From positions 1-64,000 of the forward strand of contig JPHH03000082.1 of assembly GCA_000750105.3 (NCBI GenBank): 64,000 nucleotides of DNA. Reading direction: 5' to 3'. This DNA comes from Tolypocladium sp. Sup5 PDA-1 (lineage: Eukaryota; Ascomycota; Sordariomycetes; Hypocreales; Ophiocordycipitaceae). Every line of letters begins with the position of its first letter. Positions within the stretch are counted from its first letter, which is position 1. The notes under the pieces were generated by a model, which searched no databases, was not told the DNA's origin, and saw only the letters and a program-made list of their open reading frames with translations. This document shows positions 56,316 to 64,000 of the stretch, one piece after another. A program made the position numbers and the translations under genes.

Positions 56316-56570
56316 GGGCTTCCAACGGCGATGAGCATGGTGGGCTATGTAATGCAGGGGCACGTACGTACCCCCTGCGAAAGGAGTCGAGGGAGTTGGA
56401 AGGCGTAAACTACGGAGAATGTTTTTCCCTTTTTTTCCTTTTGTCTTTTGATTCGATGGCGTTGGCGGCGGGAAATACATACGAGTACTCGTAGATCATT
56501 AAGAATGTAGATGACGGTATGGATCATCGTCGTTCCCAGGGAACCATCTTCCTTGCATCGCGTGCTATGT

Positions 56571-56768
56571 TATCGCTATGAGCGTGACCCGAATCCCGTT
56601 AAATGCGTGATCAATTGATATGACTTCTATGACTCTTCTAGCTGCCCAGGGAGCCTGGAAAAAGGATTCCTTTTATCCTTGCAGCTATAGCTTTATCTGA
56701 CTGCTTCCGGGCCTGCCGGATCCGGCAGACCGAATCCGGGTCTGCGTCGTCAACCGGTCTATCCGACA
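56571..56768 (+). repeat. Dispersed repeat, copy 2
   Basis: The left part (TATCGCTATGAGCGTGACCC through TCCTTGCAGCT) is almost identical to copy 1, and the right end (TCAACCGGTCTATCCGACA) is identical. The GAGTCATCAATGTAA central block is missing, so this copy is internally deleted. It begins about 255 bp after the premature NRPS stop. Confidence 0.75.
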
Positions 56769-57065
56769 TATGTACGACATAGGTTCCGTAGTGGGAAATG
56801 GGAGTGAGACTACGGAGTACATTGTCAGACGTCGTCCAGGTGACAGGTCGGTGGTCGTGCAAGGCTGGCCTGCCACGCCTGTAACGTGTTTTTTTCCGCA
56901 GATTTCAATAACGTGAAGCTTGCCTCTTCGCAAACGAGAAGCACCGGTCTTCCTTTGTCTTTTCGCAAAGCCCTTTCTGGTTGTGATCCCAAGAGGATCT
57001 CACTATCCGTCGAGTAGACTCTGCTCTGTTGTGATCGCGTACATAGATAGGATGGGTGATGGGAT

Positions 57066-57092
57066 CCCCCCCCCCCCCCCCCCCAAAAAAAA

Positions 57093-57124
<32 letters not shown>
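57066..57124. repeat. Poly-C (19) joined to poly-A (about 39, one G)
   Basis: Nineteen cytosines run straight into a run of adenines interrupted by one G. A poly-A run next to degenerate DNA can mark a retrotransposed 3' end, but no element body is recognised. The length is uncertain for the usual homopolymer reasons. Confidence 0.85.
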
Positions 57125-57268
57125 CCCAGAAAACAAAGATAAGATCAGAACGAAACAGACCGCAGATAGACGGCGAGTCCCAGCTTTTTTTTACGAATCA
57201 TGGGAAGCCTACGGCGTCTTCTATGTCGAGGATCCAAGTTAGGTCTTGGGCGATATAGACGGGCGTAC

Positions 57269-57637
57269 TATCGCTATGAGCGTGGCCCGAATCCCGATGA
57301 ATGTGTGATCAATTGATATGTGTGTATGACTCTCTTGGCTGCCCAGGGAGCCTGGACAAGGGATTCCCTTTATCCTTGCAGCTGTAGTCCCCGTGACCCC
57401 TATCCAGCTGTTGCCCCTATCCAGCGTTGGCTGTGTGTGTGTGTTAGTGGCGTCTGACTTCAATTGTAGCCCCTAGCGGCCCCTAGCAGCCCCTATTGAC
57501 CTCGAGTCATCAATCCAACGAGGCTTCATTCTTCTAAGGAAGAATGTCTCTAGCCACCGTCTCTGAATACAGACATCCGAGTCATCAATGTAATGTGGCT
57601 GCCCAAGGGGCTGCCGAGTCAACCGGTCTATCCGACA
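57269..57637 (+). repeat. Dispersed repeat, copy 3
   Basis: This copy starts TATCGCTATGAGCGTGGCCC and ends TCAACCGGTCTATCCGACA. It is the longest of the three, with an extra segment carrying a short TG run, repeated AGCCCCTA units and a doubled GAGTCATCAAT block. It has the same orientation as copies 1 and 2. Confidence 0.75.
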
Positions 57638-58777
57638 CGTACAGCTGCGTCAATAATGCACGAGTTCTCTCCGGTGAGGGACTGGACAGTCTCGCGCACG
57701 TGCATCTGAACGCTGTTTCGGAGGGACATGGCGTACGTGAAGCCATCGTGCCATACTATTTATAGTACTATGAAGCGGCGTTTGATTCTGCTTTCTCCGC
57801 TTGCGATTCACTCCATTCCATAAATGCCGCACCAATTGCTCTCCATTGCCGGGGTGTAATGGTTTTCGAAAGAATGCTAAATTTTGATCCTCGAGTGTAT
57901 TACGTTGTTCTTGATAACCATGTATAAATAAATTAAGCTATAGAGTATTAGTGCTAATATTTCAACCTATGCTGGAATGAGCGTTGGCGAGAGCCCATGC
58001 CGTTCGATCACAAGGATCATTAGGCTGTCCAATCGCAGGTGAAGTGTCGGGTAGCGTGATACCGTTAATATCGTATGCTATTTTACTATATGGTAGGTAG
58101 GTATCATAGGAAAGAATTTTATCGCGAAACCGTGTCAGAACGAGCCTCATAACCAAGACTACGTGATCAACCACGTGACCTCATTTTACTATAGGGGGTG
58201 CAGAATCCGCCCCTGAGTAGAGGCACACACGCAGAAGAATAACAACACCACGGATCAATTGATCAAGGCACAGCTATATGACTGCGAATGCCCTCATTTT
58301 AATCTTGCCCTATTTGACATACCTTTGAGCGTTCGACGACGACAGCAACCTACCCACACACACCGGTCTGACAAACCGTCCGTGGCCGTACGCCTCTATA
58401 ATAAGATGTATGTTTACATAAAAAGAAGCATATTGATGTAGCGATATTAATTTACACGCATGGGTGTGCATATATTAATAAAAACGTAAAAATTACCGAA
58501 GACACAAACTTACATGGGAAAGGACCAGAAGGGTTCTCGATTCAAACATCTATCGAGCCGCTTCGTTTGACGGCATCTCCGTGAGCCTTTGAACCCTGTT
58601 GCGTCGGTGCCTTCGTATCAACTGGTCTCGTTGTATGCCTGATCTCGCCATAGATCACCTTGCACCGGCATATCCAGGTCTACATGTCCAGGTCTACATG
58701 AACCGAGAGGTTGTCTTTCTCCCGCCAACTCCTCCGTCTCGCTCTATGAGTAGAGATTCGCATCTACCTTGCACTAA

Positions 58778-61700
58778 TCAATGCGCGAGGTTGTTTTCAT
58801 ACAGCTTCTTGAACAACGACGACGGGTCCGCGAGCAGCCGGTCCGGGGTGTCGTACTCGGCGACCCGTCCCGCGTCGAGCACAACGATCTTGTCAAATTG
58901 CCGGATCGTTTCCAGCTTGTGCGCGACGGTGATGATGGTCCAGTCTTTGAACCACGTGCGGATGAGCCCATCCACCACGGCACTGTTGGTGTCGTCCATG
59001 CTGCGACGAGACTTGTCAGTCGATTCCCTTGGCTTGACTGTAACGCTTGCTGCAAGATGCACTCCTTACCTGCTCGAGACCTCGTCCAACACGAGCACTC
59101 TGCTTTCGCGGGCCATGGCACGGGCGAATGCTAGCAGCTGCAGTTCGCCAAACGAGAGAGTATCCTCGCTGATGACCAAGTCTAGTCCGCCTCGCGGCTC
59201 GACGGCGGCCCACAGATGGGCTTTTTCCAGAATGTCGATGATCTCTTCGTCGGACTTCGTCGCCCGAGGGTCGATGTTCAGCCGTAATGTGCCGTCCAGA
59301 GTCAAGAAGTCTTGTGGCACGCCGACGACGACGTCTCGTAGAGTGTCATGGGCCACCGTGGCAATATCCACATCATCGATCATGATCGACCCTTGGTCGA
59401 GATCGACCATCTTGAACAACGTCAGAGCAAGAGATGATTTGCCGCTACAGAAAAGACAACATGGTCAGCCATACGAGAAGAACACGTATACTACATCGCC
59501 AATGGAGTGTGCGTACCTCCCCGTTCGCCCACAAATTCCAACCTTGGAACTTGGCGGGATCTCCAAGTTGATGTCATGCAGAACTCGGCCGGTCCCCCTG
59601 TCGCAATGATCAGCCAAACGGTACGGTGGAGGACAAGGTGGAAGTGGCCAGTCTGACTTACGGATACGAGGCAGATACATTGCGAAACGACACCTTTCCT
59701 TTCGATGGCCACCCTTCTCCAGGAGGGCCCGTCCAAGGCTGGTCGAGTTTCTCGGGCTTGATTGAAAAGGCAAACCTTTTCACGCGTGCAACGGCGCCGA
59801 TGGAGATTTCCAGCTGGACCCAAGTGACCAGCAACATCTGGACGGTCGAACTGAAGCCCACGACGTTGCTCAGGGCGAGGCCCATGAAACCCACCCCGAT
59901 TTGCTCGCGCAGCGTTGTCGTGATGGTTATCAGGATGACCGCCAACACGGCGACGGTCATATCACTCGCGAATAGGAGCCACTGCTGCAAGCACGCGAGC
60001 AGGTACACCGGGCGTTGTGAATCGTCGAGGCTCTTGCACATGGCGTCCATGATGCCGTCTTCGAAACCAAAAGCGCGGATACTTGCCAACCCGTCCAGGG
60101 TCTCGATGGTCTGAGAATACAAGGGTGCCTTGTGCTCGATGTCAAGGAGTCGCATCTGCCGCGACGTCCGCAGATAGAACTTTTGGATCAGGTAAAACAC
60201 CAGGATGATTAACGGAAACGTGGCGGCAATGTACCGGCCAGTCACTCCGATGAGGACACACTGTCCGATGACAGTGGCAAGAGCTGTCGCACGCCATCAG
60301 TACGTGTGGGAACCGCCAAAGGCCCAGCCTTGTATGGAAAAGATGCTGCTTACAGACGGCCGCTCCAAGCGCGCATGCCGGTAGCTCCATGTCGATCAAT
60401 TGCATGTCTTGGCTGAATCTGTACGGACACCATGGTCAGCATGCACGCATCTCCCACTCGAGCGGTGGCGTCGAAAGACGTACCGGTTCACCGTGACTCC
60501 TTGATCGACCGTGTTGAAAAACGACATCGGGGCCCTGCGGACGCGTCAACGGAGAGTCATGATGTTAGGCAACAATGTTCCCGTACCGCGAGACCGTTTG
60601 GACCAGCAGCGAGTGGAAGTAGAGTCCCGTCTTCGTAATGACTACGATGAAAATCTCCCTGCAAAAGTTGGTCTTTAGCATGTTCCATCGACCATCCATG
60701 GACACGCAGCATAAGGGAAGGCAACGAACCAGCCCGCGACCAAGTTGGATATGATGCCAATCACTCCAAGGGCAGCGTACACGCCCAACCACTTCCCAGT
60801 CGGAGTATCCGGGTTGACTGCGATAGCCTCTGTCCACCAGAGCAACCAGATCTCTAGGCAAGAAATAGTCAGTGATGCATCTTCTGAGATACCTCGACCC
60901 GACTTACGGGAAAACGCATCGGTGGAGGCGCCCACAATCAACGCAGCTACGAATACCAGAGTTGACTTGACCCCGGCGGCGCGAGCATAGTACTTGTGGA
61001 CCGACGCGTCGCCGGTTTGACGCGTGATATCGATTTCCCGGATGATGGGCTGATCGAGTTCTCCTTGCTCACCATTCCTGGTTCCTCCAGAGGAACTTTC
61101 GCTTGCGGGAGAAGTTTTCTCCTCCTTTGATGAGCTTAGAGTCTCTTCGTCCTGCTGCATTTCGGGGGCTTCATTGCCCGGGACCAGACCGCTCTCGTGC
61201 GGACGCCCTTGATAAGCTATCTTGCCGTCTTGATCCATAGTCACAATGTGATCCGCATGGCGAACACAACGATCTATCGCAAAACACGATCAGCATCGGG
61301 GGCGTCAGTAAGTGGACCCCCAAGGCGGACTGACTGTCTGAAGAGGAGATGATGCTCGTCAAGCCACTGCTTCGGAAGAGACCATACGGGCCCAGGAGAC
61401 TGTTCATGACCATTTCCGAGGTGGCATTGTCCAGTCCCTTGAATGCATCGTCGAAGACGCAGAGCTGCCCTCGGGCGTAGACGGCCCTTGCGATGGCCTG
61501 GTCGGACACACGGGGTCAGTGGAAAAGGTGCCGGGGACGCCGGGGAAGAGGCAGCGAGCGAGACTTACGATTCTCTGTTTCTGACCGCCACTGAGCAAGG
61601 TGCCTTTGTTCCCCAGCAAGGACTGGTCCCCTGCAGCGAGTGCGGCGAAATCTTGTTGTAATGCGCACGCACGAACCGTCCGCAAGTACCACTCTTCGTC

Positions 61701-63966
61701 GTAGTCCAACCTGCCCACGATGGCCCCTCGAATCGTGCCGTTGGGAAGCCATGGCTTCTGGGCACAGTAGGCGATGTCGAGCGAGGCAATGCAAATGGTG
61801 CCTTCAACTGCCGTTAACTCGCCGAGGATGGTGTTGAGCAGTGTCGTCTTGCCGCAGCCCGTCGGGCCCAGCAGCACAGTAACCGCGGACGAAGGAATGC
61901 TCAGCTCGCGAATGTCAAGGACCGGCTTCTCGCTTCCTGGCCACGTCAGAGTGGCATTGACCGTGACCATGATACCATCGGGGAGGGATGGTTCTTCGGA
62001 GAACGTCTCCTCGGTACCAGCCTTCTCGTTCGTCTCCTCCGGGCGTTGAGCAGCCGCCTCGGCGGATTCTTGAGTCGCGCTCGGTTTGTCTGTACTGTAT
62101 GGTGACGATGCGAGGTGTGACCATATCCTTTTATCTTCTTTCTCATCGACATTGAGGTACTGTTGTATGCGATCAAAGGAAGCAACGGCACCGGCCACGG
62201 CCGGCAGAGCAACGCTAAGATTAGTCAGGGGTCGATTCAGAAGTGCCAGTATAGACAAGGACGTCAAGGCTTGCGAGATGGACAGACCGTCCGATCCCGA
62301 AGAAAGACCGACGAATCCGGCGAACGACAGTACAGGATTGAGTGCGGGAAGACAAAGGGCTGTGTCAGGTTGGTTAGCGGGTTGAGTCTTCCCTGCACTC
62401 TGTTTCCGGCGAAGAGGCCAACGTACGGAGGATGGTGGCAGCACCGAACCACAATCGGAACGTCCGAGAAATCTGCAGCTCACGTACTCTCAGCTGCTCG
62501 ATAGCCGCGAAGGCAATCGAGTTCAGCCCGGCCATGCGATACGACTTCACGTTGCCCAGTGTGCGCGAGGTAGCCGCGACACGCACTTCCGAAGCCTTGA
62601 TCCACGCTGCCAGTTTTATCCCCACGGGGACCGCCATGAATAGGGCAACAAGGATGACGACTGTCGAGGGCCATTTCACGTCAGATCCAAGGGAGGCACC
62701 CGTAAAAAGATGTTGGCGAGGACTTACAGAACACCACGCCAAGCGGGATACCCATTGCCGATCCTATCTGTCGCCAAAGGAGAAAAGCCCCGAGTCCGAT
62801 CTCGATGAACGTAGCCCAGAGATCGTGGATGGCCATAACGCCGCCGTCAATGGTCTCGATGTCGGTGGTTATCAGGGTGAGGGCTGAGGCCGAACTGGCT
62901 TGCGCTAGATCGATGCGCAACGTCTTTCTCGTAATGCAAGGTACGAGTGCGCCTCTCATGTAGGCCGTGGCGCGTACCATTCGCCATTGCTGCTGACCGG
63001 TGGATATCTACACAACCATTCAGCACGCCACCGTGTCAGCGGATGACTCCGTATTCAATATTCATAGTTATTTTCGGGGGACGAAGTGGACGCACCGCAA
63101 TGCCAGCGTAGACCAGTGCATAAGCGCCGATCAACCCGTAGCCGATATTGTTGAACTCGGTCTGGTTAGGGGTGCCGGCAAAGGACATGGCCCTCTCGAC
63201 CAACAGAGGTTGAGTGAAGAGGAACGCGATCTGACAGAGCTTCGGGATTACTCCAGCAAGGATCATCCTAGAGTGAGCGGAAAGCCAGGTTGATAATAAA
63301 GCGCCCGACTGGGACTTGTCAGGCACTGTTCCCAAAGTCAGTATCACGCACAGGACAAAGATCGCCCCAGAGGAGCTGGACAATCTTGGCAATCACCAAG
63401 AAGTGTCAACAAATGTCAAACTTACCCTTGTCCCAGGCGTCATTGAACTCGGCTTGTAACTTCTCGGCCTCCAACTTGACGTCTAGCGGGGGCAGATCGG
63501 AGAGGGTCAGGACCTGGCGGCTGCCTACGAGCAGAAGAGGGTTCAACCAAAAGAACAGACTCCTGTTGAAAGTGCCGCCCAGGCTCTCCCCCGCCCACCT
63601 GGAGAAGGGTTCGCGAAGCACGGGGCGTTTCTCCCACGACTCGAACAGGATCCCCACGGCTTGAACGACCATGGACGCAGTGAATACGGCGGGGATCGCG
63701 GCCCCGTCCTGCAGCAACCACAGCGTCCGAGTGCGGGCGAGGTTGAGCAGGGTGGAAAAGAACAGGTACATCTCGATCTCGAACGACGGCCGCACGGATC
63801 TCTCATGCTCCTGCCAGGACAGCAACAGATACGCGACGGCTGCTGCAAAACTCAGGACGGCGGCGGGCACCGACGCCCGCGTTCTCGTCGCCGCAGCTTC
63901 GGAGCCCGAGTCCGCCCATAGGACCAGAAGTGTGAGGCGCAGGACGATGAGACAGGACGCTGTTCC
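58778..63966 (-). CDS. ABCC-type multidrug transporter (5' end outside the window), multi-exon
   Basis: An ATP-driven membrane exporter with the full ABCC layout: end of TMD0, TMD1, NBD1, linker, TMD2, NBD2. The first exon in view starts at 63966 after an acceptor with a CTAAC branch site, so earlier exons lie beyond 64000. It begins CLIVLRLTLLVLWADSG. TMD1 includes MILAGVIPKLCQIAFLF and GVVFFVILVALFMAVPVGI. NBD1 has GPTGCGKTT, LSGGQKQRI and LCVFDDAF. A Glu/Ser/Lys-rich linker follows. TMD2 includes RYIAATFPLIILVFYLI. NBD2 has Walker A GRTGSGKSS, rebuilt across a 72-bp intron (59445-59516), then LSFGELQLLAFARA, VLVLDEVSSSMD and ITVAHKLET. The last intron is 59001-59069 and the stop is at 58778. 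Its place beside the NRPS suggests peptide export or self-protection at the plasma or vacuolar membrane. Confidence 0.88.
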
Positions 63967-64000
63967 CTATGCGGGAGGGAAACCGTTAGACCGCGGCATG

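Larger units (their letters stand above)
56316..58777. other. Repeat-rich intergenic region downstream of the NRPS
   Basis: No NRPS sequence continues here in any frame. I see no T-domain GGDS, C-domain HHxxxDG or reductase/thioesterase motif. It contains two copies of the dispersed repeat and a long C/A homopolymer tract, listed separately. From about 57,850 on it is AT-rich with only short chance frames, ending in the 3' flank of the convergent ABC transporter gene. Confidence 0.6.

Noticed and set aside
20409..56315. Many 60-170-codon frames inside the NRPS on both strands
   Set aside because: They are shadows of the long coding frame. The main frame carries every NRPS core motif in order.
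56313..56320. Possible intron donor (GTGAGG) at the NRPS stop that might splice to further modules
   Set aside because: No NRPS-like sequence, T-domain site or C-domain motif exists on the plus strand between 56316 and the convergent ABC gene, so there is nothing to splice to within the window.
1..64000. tRNA, rRNA or CRISPR features
   Set aside because: No cloverleaf with plausible A and B boxes, no ribosomal sequence and no regularly spaced repeats with unique spacers were recognised. The tandem repeats present are contiguous.

Overview
The window is filamentous ascomycete nuclear DNA. Introns are short (59-101 bp) with GT..AG borders, start codons sit in CCACCATGG-type context, and there are no bacterial operons. 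The gene set is a secondary-metabolite cluster, and its logic points to a hypocrealean fungus, most plausibly Tolypocladium or a relative. The genus is inferred from the predicted product, not from a marker gene.

Layout. 1-4851 is gene-poor DNA with tandem repeats. 4852-6120 encodes a probable regulator. 6982-9600 encodes a secreted copper amine oxidase. 10493-12344 (minus) encodes a secreted berberine-bridge-type FAD oxidase. 13104-14099 encodes a 2-oxoglutarate/Fe(II) amino-acid oxygenase. 14676-15776 (minus) encodes a pyrroline-5-carboxylate reductase homologue. 16230-17560 holds a dispersed repeat and decayed transposon-like DNA. 18014-19473 (minus) encodes a solitary polyketide-synthase-type acyltransferase. 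20409-56315 is one uninterrupted 11,968-residue nonribosomal peptide synthetase (NRPS). 56316-58777 is repeat-rich intergenic DNA. 58778-63966 (minus, running off the window) encodes an ABCC-type exporter.

Main result. The NRPS reads T0-(C-A-T)x10-C11-A11 and stops inside A11. Binding-pocket residues sort the 11 adenylation domains into classes in the order X-Y-X-Y'-Y-Z6-Z7-Z8-Y-Y-X. The Y class carries DLG(F/Y)LA(G/A)CF, the alpha-aminoisobutyrate (Aib) pocket of peptaibol synthetases. This order matches residues 1-11 of the efrapeptins (Pip-Aib-Pip-Aib/Iva-Aib-Leu-betaAla-Gly-Aib-Aib-Pip), the mitochondrial F1-ATPase inhibitors of Tolypocladium. The slightly different Y' domain falls at the position that varies between Aib and isovaline (Iva). 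There are no epimerase or methyltransferase domains, as expected for L or achiral residues.

The neighbours fit. The lone acyltransferase could put acetyl on the orphan T0, since efrapeptins are N-acetylated. The P5C reductase homologue could make pipecolate (Pip). The 2OG oxygenase could start Aib formation from valine. The amine oxidase and FAD oxidase could build the bicyclic amidine head group from a polyamine. The ABCC protein could export the product. The synthetase lacks the A11 end, T11, the modules for residues 12-15 and any release domain, so the pathway is either split over a second locus or broken here. Product and role assignments are inference from motifs read by eye; no search was run.
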